DNA of 64,000 nucleotides. Source: Pelargonium x hortorum. Taxonomy: Eukaryota; Streptophyta; Magnoliopsida; Geraniales; Geraniaceae. Every line of letters begins with the position of its first letter. Position 1 is the first letter of the stretch. Positions 52,359 to 64,000 of this stretch are shown here, piece by piece. The stretch lies in NCBI GenBank assembly GCA_036897525.1, contig JAYMTJ010000015.1:62001-126000 (forward strand), written 5' to 3'. The notes under the pieces are model-generated. The model was not told the origin of the DNA. It searched no databases and was given only the letters and a program-made list of their open reading frames with translations. The position numbers were made by a program, and so were the translations under genes.

Positions 52359-55288
52359 TTCTTTTTTAATAAACCAAGACCTATAAGCAATAAGAATCCT
52401 AAAGAAAATATATACAAATAAAGTAAGTAATTTTAAGAACGAGCAAAATAAGTATTAGTCAGTAAAATAGGTGTGGGAAGTGTTTTCGTTTTCCTTACTT
52501 TTTTTCTATGAGTAAGTGCCTAAAATGAAAATCTTAATAAAATGTATAATAAAGAACCTTTTCCATGCTTAGTGAAGAAAAAGGATAACCAACTCATTTC
52601 AGTAATATGCAATTAAGAAGCCTTTTTTCTTTAGTAAAGTAAGTAGCTTAATTAGTTAAGATAAGAACTTTTATAAGGGAGCTTAGCTTAGTGAATACAA
52701 TAATCAGGGCACTTCTGAGAGAAGATAAGAAAAGTATGTAAAATTTGAGTTAATTCTGTAGCCAATTTTCAAACTGGTATATATATAGTTTGCTTTTTTT
52801 TCAATTCAACCCAGTATTCGTACAAGATTTTGGGTTGTATAAACTTTATACTCTCAAGCATATTCTTAAATATATAAATCATAGGGATTGTATCTATGCT
52901 ACAGGATGAAGTTATAAGGAGATAGGGTCTTATGCAGCATAGGGGCGTACTCCAGTAAGTAATCTTAAAATTTTTTAGATAGAAAGTATTTGGTTGTATA
53001 TATATTAATTGAACAGGACTGGAGTCTTATAATAAAGGGATTCCTAAGTACTTAAACTAGAAACCCCGCTCTTGGTTAACTAGACTAAAAATAAAGTTTA
53101 GGTTGGTTTTACAAAAAGCCCCATAACAAGAAGTAAAGGTATTTATAGCGCATATAAGTCTCACACAAGAGGGGTGGTTCCTCTATAGCTTCTAATCAGA
53201 AAATTTAATGTATACAAAAAAGAGTCCGTGTTTCCTTATAATAAATAGAGGAGAATCCCTTATCTTGGCTTTGTATTGATAGTGTTGTTTGCTGCAACCG
53301 GTCGAGGCTAAGAAATTTGTTGATTGGTATTTGTTGGTCTGTCTTGGTGTTGTTGGTAAGTTGACATGGGCTGGGTTTCTGATGGCAGTGTAAGTACATA
53401 ATGGAACTCTGTCCGGTTATAGAAAAAAAAGACTTTCTTTGCTTAGAGTAGAGGACCGGGAATAGAATATGCTAAATGAAACTAGGATCCTATATCTTTA
53501 TTTACTTTGTATTAGTCCCTTCCCTTATAGAACCCTCTGCAGTACCGGCCTTTTAAGTTACGCTTTATGGACCTTGATGGACTAGGCACTTATTGGTATT
53601 AATGCCCTAGATTTCAATTTATTAGGAATAAAGAGTTTAGGATGAGCTGGGATGCGGCGTTGATAAGGACCCCCGAGTTTGGCTGTATTCCTAAAGAATA
53701 CTCATTTTAAGAGTCTATATCTGTAAACGTAACATATACAATAATCATACATGGATTTGCACATTGAGAGGGCTTATAGTATATCCTGTTATAAGAATTC
53801 GCTGGAAGCTAGTCTTACTACGAGCTCTATTCCTTGCTATCGTCAGAAAAGAATGCACTATAACACCATTCCCTGTTCCTTAATCTGGAATTAATGTTGG
53901 AAACTCTAGGAAGTAAGATCCCCCCTATTCCTTACAATCCTATTATATTAATATTCTGCAGTTCCTCTTGCTTGCTTTGACATGGTTTGTTTATTCTTTC
54001 CTAAAAATTCCATATAGTTAAAATCCTTAGTAGACCTTTATTATGAGAATAAAATCTGAGATAATACTGCTAGAATCCAGGGAATCCATTTGTCTTAAAC
54101 TTAAAAAAAGGGTTCAGACAAGGTTTAGATTTCATGTTAGCCGTTCAGAAAAAGTAAGCTTTTATAGGAATTCTGAGTTTGAACTAGTTAGAAGTTAAAA
54201 AAAACCTATGACTATTGGCATAAAAATTCTCTATAACTTTATTCTACAAAAGATTGCAAATTGGGAGTGAGCTCTTGCAACCTTTAACTATGTACATGTC
54301 TTGTTCCAAAATACATTCTATACACAGGGAAATTTTATTATAGATAAATATCATAAGACACTAGTAATGGCTTAGGGTCCGCGGTAATCGAAATACTTTT
54401 TTATAACTTTGTTAAATACAAATCCTCTTTTCTCAATACCCACGCAGCTAAATCTAACTTCAATTTTACACCAATCCCTTAAAAGTTATAGTATTCTTTT
54501 CAATGAAAAGGCCCTCACATAGCGTACAAGTTTTGGTACTTGTATCTTATCTTAATATTTATATATAATAAGCATAAATTCACCAAGATGTAAACCTAGC
54601 TCTAAAACCAAGGAAGGGGTCTCCCGTTAAGTTAAGGAGGAACAATTTGTATATAGGAGCGGAGCAAATACATAGCGTATTCTTGACACAAAAGAAGTTA
54701 ATACGGAAACCTGACAGCAATTCAGAAGTACTTTGGGCTGCACTGCACAAGGGACCCCTAGTTTAATTTAACCTAATATTTAGTTTTAAACAAGATCTCA
54801 AATAGAATATTGGTTTTAATTCATTATTTTTAGATTTAGTGTCTCGCTATTACTCGAGGAATCCCGATTTTCCTTATTCAAAACAAAGTAGGTGCTCTGT
54901 TTGTTTTTGTTTTTTCCGTACACTATACTTGGTATCATATCAGCTTAAAAAAGGAACTAATCCGATGATATCCCCGCTTCAGTGCTTTTTTTAGTATGCA
55001 ATCGAGTTTCTTTTCCGAGCACAAAATCGGTATCTAATTCTAAGATTCCTTGTAAGAAGAGGGACTCATTTGCAACTCTATATCTACTTCAAAGTCAAAT
55101 TAAAGAAAGGATTCCTTATGCAAGTGATATAAACGTTAGATTCAAACTTACGGGGAGAGACTTAATATAAGCAAGCTAGAGTACTCGCTGGTGTTAGTTT
55201 AAGATAAATTCCGGATCCCCCCTTTTTTGTAAGAAGCTTTTTATTCCTGAGAAAGAATCCTACTTAACTACAATTGAAAGCCTGAGAT

Positions 55289-55360
55289 AAGGATCATAGG
55301 ACTTGAACCCACGCCCATTCGGTTAACAGCCGAGCGCTCTACCAACCGAGCTATCTTGAA
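55289..55360 (-). tRNA. tRNA-Asn(GUU)-like, probable pseudogene
   Basis: Read on the minus strand, this 72-nt element has a perfect D stem (GCTC/GAGC). Its anticodon stem CTCGG/CCGAA has four of five pairs, with one C-A mismatch, around loop CTGTTAA, giving anticodon GTT. The variable loop is TGGGC. The T stem GTGGG/CCTAT pairs with two G-T wobbles around loop TTCAAGT. The arms resemble bacterial or organellar tRNA-Asn. The acceptor strands, TTCAAGA at the 5' side and GATCCTT at the 3' side, pair at only one position. C-to-U editing could mend the C-A pair but not the acceptor. It may be a dead gene, a recombinant that took a new 5' end, or a tRNA-like processing signal (t-element). The class is clear; function is doubtful. 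Confidence 0.45.
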
Positions 55361-58300
55361 AAGAATTTCCCTCCCTTCTACCATTATTTATAGGCAATAA
55401 AAGCTATTCTCGAGGGATTATTCAATTTGGAATTAGTCTTTCCTGTATCGTTCGTATTTGTATTTGTTGGAAGTATTTCCGGACTCTCCGTGTTAAACTT
55501 TCTTTGTATTTTCCGCGAATAAGGGGGTAAGGTCTGGCAGTTTTTTTTTTGTTTTTTTATATTCTCAAAAGCCCCTCTAAGCAACCCTCACTCGAGGTTT
55601 TAACCGAGGCTACTATACCTTCCTTAAAAATGGACTTCTTGTTATTGTACTAGAGTCAAAACTTAACAAATAAAATTAATAAAACTGCTTTAGCTTAATA
55701 CCTTAGACTCACAAACAAGTCCCTTAGGGTAATTCCTGTAAAGCTCTATATTAGAGATTAGAGTTTACAATACTCTGTTTAGCGAAACCCCTCAAATAGG
55801 GTTCCTATTTGTTGAAACCTTAAGTTTTGCTTAGTTGTTGCGTACCCCCGAAAAAGTAATAAAAAGAACCATACCCTTTATATGTTATGGAAAATACAGA
55901 AAATGTACTTTAACTATTTGTGCTGCTATCCATCTTTCCTTCTATACTCTGGTTGTGGGTACAGACCTCCCTAAAAAGGTCTAGAAGAATTGAAACCCAA
56001 AATCCCCTAATAAAAGTGCGAAATTAGCTTGGTTTTTTTATATCACTTTTTTTGCAATTAGTATTTCAGAAATAAAGTTACCTTACGGATTATTCAAAAG
56101 TTAGATTGACCAAAAATTTCTTATATCGTATCTAATTCCTTTGTTTCCAAATCCCACCTGGAGATATACGATACCGAAAGCTTATCTGGGTGTATCTTAG
56201 CTCCTGTAAGTGCGTGCAGAAACCTATAAAGTGATATGCTCCTCTTGTAAGCCGATCTAGCTTATAAGCCGGTAAAGGTGTAAGACTTAATGACTTGTAC
56301 TTTCTAATGACAGGAACTCTCTACTCTCTTCTATGCCTGCTATAACCAGTCCATTCCGGTTAATTGTGGGTACTGTTATCCCTTTTTATTTTAGTAAGCT
56401 CTAATAATCCAGAGATTAAAGGAAAGGGGTCTCTTCTGCAACCTGTACTAACCTATTTGAAATTTTTATTGCCCGGAAAACCTTATAAGGAACGACTTTT
56501 GTTTTAGTACATTTCGGGTTAGGCTCTATTTTAGCAAGCTAGCTTAATACCCATACATACCTTTTTTCTCTTTACTAAATCTATTTTATAAATAATTTTA
56601 GTTGTTTTCTTGTAATGCTCTTTTTTTGTGCTTTTATTGGATTGGGTGTTCTAGGAGAATTCCAGGAGTTTTAAAGTAGTCCTGGGACCTTTTTATTTAA
56701 ACCTTTCCTAAAAAGTTTACTCGCCACGAATTTGTTTATTTTATAAAGTAGTAACCCAGACTGTTCCTAATCTTTTCTTAAATCCTAAAACTCTTTAATT
56801 AAACTTAAACAGAACCAGCTTAAGAGTAGGGGTTGTCTATAATACTAGGCATAAACAGAAATAGGCGCTATTAGAACCTCGCAAGGTATCTGACTGAACA
56901 CGAGAATCTGTTTTCTATTTTATATACGTCGCGAGGGTATTCTGGAAGCTCCTAAGAACGCTTGTGATTTGTACATGTTATGCAAACAGACGGGGGTACC
57001 GAGGATACTTATACAGAATTTAGTTATGTTATTAAGAGGGTAGGTATAGCTGCTAAGAAAATAGTGATACGAGTCAGCAAAAGGTATCGCTCAGAAGAAA
57101 GGAAAGAAATGTAGGAGAGGAGATCGACGTAAAAGAGTATACACCACCTTACAGGAGACACCGATATGTGTTTTATTAACGCACGGAAATTTTCTTAGAA
57201 CACCGGTTTTGGTATTGCTCTAATGCATCTAGATTCCCCCGTGAATCTTTAGCCATTATAGAAAGTAAAGTCTTTCCTTTTTTATGTTTAATTGAGCAAA
57301 ACCCCTTACTTAAATTGAGTCCTTGACGTATATCCACTATATTATAATTAGACTGCATATAAAGTTTAGGATGGAAGAAAAGACTCATAATAGAATAGAT
57401 AAGAAGCTTTAAAGAATTGCTAGCTCCACTAAGTATATAAATGTATATAAATTCTACTAGGACTTTATTCTAAAAGGACTAAGAACCCCTCAGGATTTCT
57501 AAAAATGCCCGTATGAAACTAAAAGGAATATCCTATTTTGTACTAAGGCATAACCCTCCTTATCGATGCTATTCTCGATGGGATTATTCTTTAGTATAAA
57601 ATACTCTGTTGCTTGAAAGTAATTACTCAATAAAGTACTTTTTAATTAGTCCGGGAATTTTCTGAGTCTGTTTACAAGGAGGTTACCCATTTGTGTTCCA
57701 AGTTCTTTCTTTGATTAGTTTTGAGAGAATTCATTCCTTTAATCCGAGTCCTTTCATTCTTTTTAGTTAGTTAGTTTGGATATTACCACTGTACTTCTAA
57801 GGAGGCTAAAGAGCCAGTTATTAAATATGAGTTCCAATTTCTAGGACATGAAGATAACTCAACACCACGAGAATCCTGGTAACATAAAAAGCTGCTGGTA
57901 TAGCTCTAGGTATCAAGAAAAGATCCAGGCTCTCAAAAAAATCCGGCAAAGCAAATAAGAGTGCGAAAGTAGTGCCCCTTAGGTTACGTGTCATTTTTAG
58001 TGGTAGTTGAATTACTTAAAGTTCATGTACAAGAAGTTTTTAAAGAAATATATACTTTTACTTTTGCTTGTATTACCCCAGGATTAGCCTAACAAAGTAA
58101 AATCGAGTTGAACTCGTTCGTTGGAGCTTCTAAAAAAACATCCAGCTTCCTTTTTTTGACAAATTTCTATTCATTTAAATAAAGTAAAGGACCTTTGCAA
58201 AGTTACGAGTTTTGACAGATACCACCCGGATAGCCCCTTACTCAAAGACCCCACTCAACACACCGGAGAAGAACCCGTACAAAGCCGCTGTACAAGGTCT

Positions 58301-59130
58301 CCTATTTTATTTCCTCTGTTTTGGTCTACTTACACATATACCTGTAAAAAATCCCTATAACTATAATTAAGAGTAGTAGAGCCCATAAGAAAGAAAGAAA
58401 GAAAGCAGCTATGAAGACCGAGAGATTTGTACTAGGGTAAATAGATGCTTGTAGGGAAGCTTGGAGGACTCTTACTGAGTGAAACCCTTCATAGTATACC
58501 TACGACTTAGTCAGCTTAGCATAATTGCTTGTATCTGCGGCTAGAAAGCCAAAACTATTTATACGTATACTTGAGAAGTTACATACACCCCTAGGTCTTT
58601 TTAAAACTAGAAAAAACCTTGTGTTTCTATTTGTAAAAAGAATAGGATCTAATTTAGTGTAAGAAACTTTTGTAATGAATTTTTTGAGTACAAGTCCAAA
58701 AAATCTTGAGGAAACCCCTTTACTAAGTACTTCCAAAAAACCTGCAATAAAAGAACCTAAAGACTACCACGAGCGCTATAATTAGAGAACAAACTATGTA
58801 CAAAATTTCACTTCACTTCAAAATTAACGCGAGATTTAACTTTAACTCTATAAATTTGTTACTCAAAAACCGGTTACGATACCATCTGGGAGCAAGACTT
58901 TTTTTCAAATAAATATGATAGAACTAAACTCCTAGATAAAGTATATAGTACTCTCCGTAGTTGATGCACCCTGGTCTCCAGATAGCATTTATTTGCTGTT
59001 TTTCTTTATATGAGCTATCATGGAAAAGGGTATTCATTCACTCAATCTTAGGTGTTTGTTTTAGTAAAGAGTTTATTTAAGGAAGATCCTACATTATAAT
59101 TATAGTACATCTTCTTTTCTTATGACTTAG
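55361..59130. other. AT-rich non-coding DNA
   Basis: A 10-base tandem duplication GTATATAAAT at 57433-57452 and an AAAG microsatellite at 58387-58405. Minus-strand frames at 55384, 57176 and 58500 are unrecognised. No RNA gene. Confidence 0.55.
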
Positions 59131-62100
59131 CAGGAGCCCAAGCACAAGAGCAGGAACGATAGCCAGTAGAAGCTGGAATAGGCACAGACAGAAGAACAGT
59201 ACGAGCAAGAGCTTAACCAGCTTCTAGTTCTAGTGGGTATGGCTTACAAGGGTATCCTCTCCTCACTGTCACAGGTTACGGCTCTTAGGTTAGGTAGACT
59301 GGCTCTCCTTCTCTGCTATGCGCTGACATGGAATACAAATACACAGGCTTAGTCTCTTCTACTTTTAAGAAAGGGTATAGCTCCAGATCAGAAAGAAGTC
59401 CAATAAAAGTCTAGGGTATTTAGGTATTAATGTGTTCATGTTCTATTAGGGGTATAAAAAAAGATAGGTAGCTCCTCCTGTCTTGTCTGAAAGGTTTCAA
59501 GTTTATAAAAAAGGGTTGTTAGAGAAGTTTTTGTCAAATGAGTCTCCAAAGTTTATGTCTTTTCCATTAGACCAATTCTTTTAAGCCACTCCTCTCTGGT
59601 GCACTGGCTATTTAGAATCCTTTACCGTCTGCTTAGATCGTCAAAGCACTCTCCTAATCCTAAGGTAAGGAAGAGCATTTCCTTGTTTCCCATTAGTCGG
59701 AAGAACTTCGTACCTCGCAATACAAGACAAGAATGCTAGAGCTACAGAAGAATATAATACAATCGGATAAGTACTTTCCTAAAACAAATAGAATCAGTTA
59801 AGCACTTGGTTTCCTTTCCATTAGAACAAGCTAAGAGCAACACCGGCCGGCTTACAAGCAACAAATCTGGTTTCTGTTATCCTTTAGCCAACAAAGCAAG
59901 CTACAAATTCATTCAGTCTGAGAGTGAGTAACTTCCTAAAGTACCTAAAGTAAAGGATAGATACTTTACCGGATTAGTAAATCAGTTACTGGTTTCGTTA
60001 AAACTCCTTTATCGGATTAGTTACACAGGTTTAGAATTACTAATTGAAAGAATTGTGTACATAAAAAACATAAGAGTAAGCTCTCATGCGATACCATCAC
60101 CTTAAGGAAACTCTTTAAGCATCACCTTTAGCTGGCACTGTCAAGAAAGAGTACTTGAACAGGTTCTTGTAAGTTCCTAGATCAGTTATAGTTAGGTTTG
60201 TAGTATTTAATTGGTACAACAAGAGTATTTACCGAAAATGGACTTGTAAATGAAGACATTGTATTGTCAACAAGTAAACTAGCATTCTATCCCATTAGAG
60301 TTCTCCTCCATTAGCTACACCGTCAATACGGATAGTTCTTCAATTCCCTCCTGTGTATTAGCCTACAAAGATGCTTCCAAAGAGTAAGATCAAGAGGTTG
60401 TGCTGGAATTCAATAACTGTAACCTTTGCTGGTGAATAGCTTTCCTTGCTAATCAGCCCTCCTAAGTGAAAGCTTAGCTGAAAGCGCTCGCGAACAAAGA
60501 GGTTTTAAAGTTGGTTCTGATGTGGACATGGTTGTAAAGAATACATTTTTTCGGATACCTCTGTTGAGTCTAGCTATTGAGTCCTTTAGCTTTCCAAAGT
60601 CGGTGAAAGTCTGTAGAATTCTTTACCAGTGTGCTTATACAGAAGAATACAGGAACTCCTTTGCATTCTATAGATCAAGTCTAAACTCCTTAGTCATATG
60701 TTATCCTCCTTTCCTTGTCCAAGAACAACTGGCAAAGTGAATACAAAGACAATCTGTTTCCATTAGACTAGAATTTTCAATTGACTCATTTGCCTGCTAT
60801 AGACATAGAATAGACCACAAGGATCCTTCAAGAGACAAAGAGGTTAAGGTGATTTAGGTTCCTAAGTGAGAAAGGACATTCTATTTCTTTGTATGCTATG
60901 TCAGCCAGCTTTCGAACAATTCAAGCAAGCTTGCCTCTCCTATAGTTTAGCTACCACTGTCATTACAAATACAATATCCGAAAAGTACTCTAAGGTAAGG
61001 AGGAGCCCTTCTCCTTGACAGATTGACAGACTACCTTCCAAGAACAAATCCAATAACACAGAGGTAAGCTTCTTTAACTCCTTCGCTTCCAAACAAAGAA
61101 GACAATTAACTCCTGCTTTAGCAAACACTGAAACTAATGAGTTCCACTGGCTTAGCTAGGCATTGGACCATCCTTCGACTGCAAATCACAGAGTACTGAC
61201 AGAGACTTCCTAATGCTTAGACTTGTTAAATTAGCAATTCTAGTTCAAGTTACTATTGACTAGGATAGGGACGACTCGATTGAAACTGATGCCATTCTAT
61301 ATGCGATTGACTTGCCATCAATTCTTGTTACCCTTAATACAACCAACCATTTACAAGACTTGCTTTTACTTGCTAATATTCTTCTTATTAGAAAGACTGG
61401 GCAGACAGTAACTCACAAATGACTTAATCCATCTACCGGCACGTAGTCAGGGAAGGATTTGTAAGATAGTATTCTGATACTTAAACCATTACGCACTAGA
61501 CCTACAACTAACAGCAAAAGCAGGCTTTACTCCATTTCATTTACTGGACTTTTTCACTTACTTTAACTAAAATTCCTTCTTTGAATGGGCAACTCCTTTC
61601 AATCAGGAATTGAAAAAGACTAAATTAAGTCAAGACTTTTGCTAAGGATAACCCATTCATTAATGAGTACACACTAAAGCAAACTATCTATACAGAATAG
61701 AAATATCCTTCTATTACAGTTCTATAGAATAGGTACTCACTCTGTAAATTTGTACAAAAAAAATGAAGCCTTTTGCATTGAATTGACTATACTTTCAATT
61801 TGTTGACCTTTTACCTTGGAACCCTATATTACTATAAAGTAGAATTATACCTCTATTCAGATACTATCAAAGCTTAGGACGGCTTTCACTGGCCTAGTTC
61901 ACCCTCTTTGGACTGCTAATATACAATTCTTTTAAGTAAGGTTAGAAGCAATTCTTTTCCGGCGTACACATTAGACAATTATCCTACATTACCTGCTAAA
62001 CCTGATGATCGCTTTGCTTGCTATCTTGTTATACAAAATTGAGAGCTCCACTTCTTCCTTCGGCTCGCTTTAGCAAAGACATAAACAAAACCAAAGAATA

Positions 62101-62930
62101 CAAATTCATAGCTACAATTATGAAAGCTATGCCTACAAGCTACAAGAGAATACAAGACTTCTTTGGCTTGATATTGACCAACTTCCCCTTGTCCACCTTT
62201 AGAGTTAGCAACACCGGCTTTCAAGAACAAGATTCTCTTTGGTATTCTGTATCAAGTACTATAAAAAAAGAATCTATTTTATGTATTATGTATTCACCTC
62301 CCCTCTCTAACAAACAAGAGCCACAATTCTAATCCTATAGAATCCGTTTCTGTCTTTCCATTAGAACAATTAATTGACACCTTTGCTTGCTATCCAGTCC
62401 CCTCACTCAAAAGAGGTATTCGATAAGACTGAAGCTTACACTAAGATTCTCAGTATTCTATTCTGTGCTTGTAATCAGGTTCCATCCCTATAAACAAGGT
62501 CTAGGTTCCATTAGCTCCACTATCTCTAGGAATTGTACTAGCATTACAAAAGATGGATTCTCTTAATTCAGTATTCAGTATTTATCCGTTTCTGTACCGG
62601 CAATGTCAATAGATTGGTTTGGCTTGCTTGGTTAGCATTCACTGTCAAGAAATTCTATGAGTCCTTAGTCTGTATTCGGTACTGGCAATGTCAAACAAGA
62701 AATTCTCTAATCAGTTTATGTTATCTGCTTTTACCGGCTATATCATTAGGAAGAGCTAAGAGAGTTTAATCCCCGGGTATGTATACAGTTCCTACTTTCA
62801 AGTGGTATCCTTTACTACCATAGTAAGTGCAAGACCCAAGATAATCTGTATTCAGTATCAAGTACATCTCCAGTGGATTTAGTTCCGCTCGCTAGGACAT
62901 TAGAACAAGGAGGAATTATGTATTCTGTCT
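59131..62930 (+). repeat. Large C/A-biased repeat block
   Basis: The largest block, 3.8 kb. Recurring words include TTTCCATTAGAACAA (59818, 62357; variants near 59565, 60749, 62508), AGCAACACCGG followed by CTTACAAG or CTTTCAAG (59836, 62207), TTGCTTGCTAT variants, and TCTGTATTCAGTATC-type words near 62570-62870. Two stretches match 25671-26290 nearly exactly. Spacing between words is irregular, so it is not a simple tandem array. No gene supported; short frames on both strands share residues because they cross the same repeat words. Confidence 0.55.
62018..62332 (+). CDS. Longest open frame in the window, unrecognised
   Basis: 104 codons, first codon taken as an alternative start (TTG). The product is basic, with no membrane segment, signal peptide or motif I recognise. 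It overlaps a shorter minus-strand frame and lies wholly inside the C/A-biased repeat block 59131-62930; repeat word AGCAACACCGG (62207) falls within it. For stop frequencies expected at about one third G+C, an open run of roughly this length should appear once by chance in 64 kb on six frames. Probably not a gene. Confidence 0.08.
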   Translation: MLSCYTKLRAPLLPSARFSKDINKTKEYKFIATIMKAMPTSYKRIQDFFGLILTNFPLSTFRVSNTGFQEQDSLWYSVSSTIKKESILCIMYSPPLSNKQEPQF

Positions 62931-64000
62931 TTAAGAGTTAGATTCTACAGTTAGCTACAAAGCAACAAATATAAGGATTATCTATAGTTTATCTTCCTTT
63001 AGCTTTTCTTTTGGTCGAGGGGGAGATTTTAGTCCGTCCGTCAGTCTTTTTTTATGGGATCCTATCCATTTGTCGATGATTCTATAAGTTTACCCAGAGC
63101 TAAGAGGAGTAAGTAGTATTTAGTCGATGGCATTATTCTATTTTACTGAGTCTTTGGGACTGGTGTTTTCACTCTAAGGTGCAGTAGGAATGACTAAAAG
63201 TCTTTATATTGTGGTACTTTCATTAGTTAGTATCTTTATTCTTTATGAGGATTACTTTCAACGTAGTGAACAAGATAAAATCTTAATTCTTAAAGGGAAG
63301 TTCATCGGCTGGCAGGCTCTATTTCTCCAGGTATTCTGTTGTAAGTGCTTTCATATGTCCAGTATCCCTGGAATGCTAATTAAAACCTTTAACATTGCAG
63401 CTCTTCTAGTCTGTAAGCCATCTTAAAGGACAGTTCTTAATGAATCTAGATCCCTAATAATTTGTAATAGATAGCAGCTCTCTATATTGTTCTAGTCTGG
63501 TAAGTTTATTAATTTAATAGGAATATAGATTCTGGTATTCCCTCCAAAAGAGTTACTTTAAACTAGCAGCAATTCCTCAAAAAAACCTTATCACTTTAGT
63601 TCTTTTTATTCCCAAACCAGAGTACAGTAATAAAGAAGGCATAGGTTCTAATCCCAACAACTTCTTCAAACTACCTTGTTTCTTATTCACAATAACTTTC
63701 TTAAGCTTAAGAGCGAGCCTCTTTCTTATGGATCTTATGGGTTCTACCTTTCAGGAGTATCCACAAAAAAACCCTTGTAAAAGCACTTCCCTTAAAATAC
63801 TAAACTACATATCTCCGAGATAACTAAGTAAAAACCTTTAAATTAAATTAAATAAGACTTAATCATGTAAAGATAAGGACCCTTATTTTGTTTTGTGTAT
63901 TTTCCAAGATCCCTGACTCTTTTTAAGAGTTTCCGCAGGGCTGTTCAAAATAAATAACTCCTCAACTAACGAACGAATAGGAGTAACTTCATGTGAAGCT
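62931..64000. other. AT-rich non-coding DNA
   Basis: A 78-codon frame at 63190-63426 begins with ATG and has one likely N-terminal membrane segment (about residues 5-18); it runs into the repeat at 63402 and is unrecognised. Confidence 0.5.
63402..63480 (+). repeat. Diverged repeat, copy 2 (partner 1366-1475)
   Basis: Shorter member of the pair described at 1366-1475; lacks about 30 bases between AGATCCC and the AATAATTTGTA segment. Confidence 0.5.

Larger units (their letters stand above)
47071..55288. other. AT-rich non-coding DNA
   Basis: No gene seen in 8.2 kb. Contains TACT x6 at 49671-49694 and an exact 14-base tandem duplication at 52331-52358. An 87-codon frame at 49519-49782 spans the TACT array and is not a credible gene; two overlapping frames at 50236-50597 show no domain. 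Confidence 0.55.

Noticed and set aside
54379-54388. CCGCGGTAAT, part of the conserved small-subunit rRNA 530-loop region
   Set aside because: Flanking bases do not match the rRNA and no other rRNA landmark is nearby.
1-64000. Transposons, retroelements, virus-like elements, group I/II introns or CRISPR arrays
   Set aside because: No enzyme motifs, long terminal repeats, domain V-like hairpin or regularly spaced repeats were seen by eye; a profile search could still find decayed copies.
1-64000. Possibility that the sequence is artificial or model-generated, given shared words without stable order
   Set aside because: An intact, well-formed trnQ and collinear diverged repeats fit natural DNA; I cannot exclude it from sequence alone, and matching raw reads would settle it.

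Overview
This 64 kb window is almost entirely non-coding, AT-rich DNA (roughly one third G+C by eye). The only gene I can support firmly is a complete tRNA-Gln(UUG) at 31411-31482. Its sequence, from memory, is close to the mitochondrial trnQ of land plants. Together with the absence of spaced protein genes and of transposon or retroelement proteins, this suggests intergenic DNA of a very large, gene-poor organellar genome, most likely a plant or streptophyte mitochondrion. That assignment rests mainly on one tRNA and remains an inference. No rRNA, CRISPR array, insertion sequence or recognisable mitochondrial protein gene was found. The longest open frame is 104 codons, about what chance gives at this base composition.

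Layout. About 1-3430 is AT-rich and featureless apart from a diverged repeat at 1366-1475 whose partner lies near the far end (63402-63480). Between 3431 and 12080, AT-rich stretches alternate with blocks of different texture: C/A-biased at 3431-3680, mixed at 5041-5990 with an inverted repeat, mixed at 7331-7850, and G-biased at 11081-12080. From 12081 to 18930 the DNA is plain, with a terminator-like hairpin at 13624-13649. A copy of the 3577-3640 repeat sits at 18958-19020, followed by a tRNA-like element and a 1.1 kb C/A-biased block (19741-20840). Further blocks occur at 24231-24530, 25671-26290, 33701-34270, 38011-38190, weakly at 46741-47070, and, largest, 59131-62930.

The blocks share short words (for example CAATGAAAGCAC, CACTGTCAAGAAATTCTAT, AGCAACACCGG, GGATTCTCTT), sometimes in both orientations and often in a different order. 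They therefore look like a dispersed, shuffled repeat family rather than simple duplications. Several tRNA-like elements other than trnQ (28174-28250, 42788-42871, 55289-55360, 19316-19400) keep parts of a tRNA fold but have defects. The best is an Asn(GUU)-like sequence whose D, anticodon and T arms fold well but whose acceptor strands do not pair.

No operon or pathway is encoded here. The points worth checking are the block architecture, the tRNA relics, and a weak NAD6-like motif at 22041-22274.
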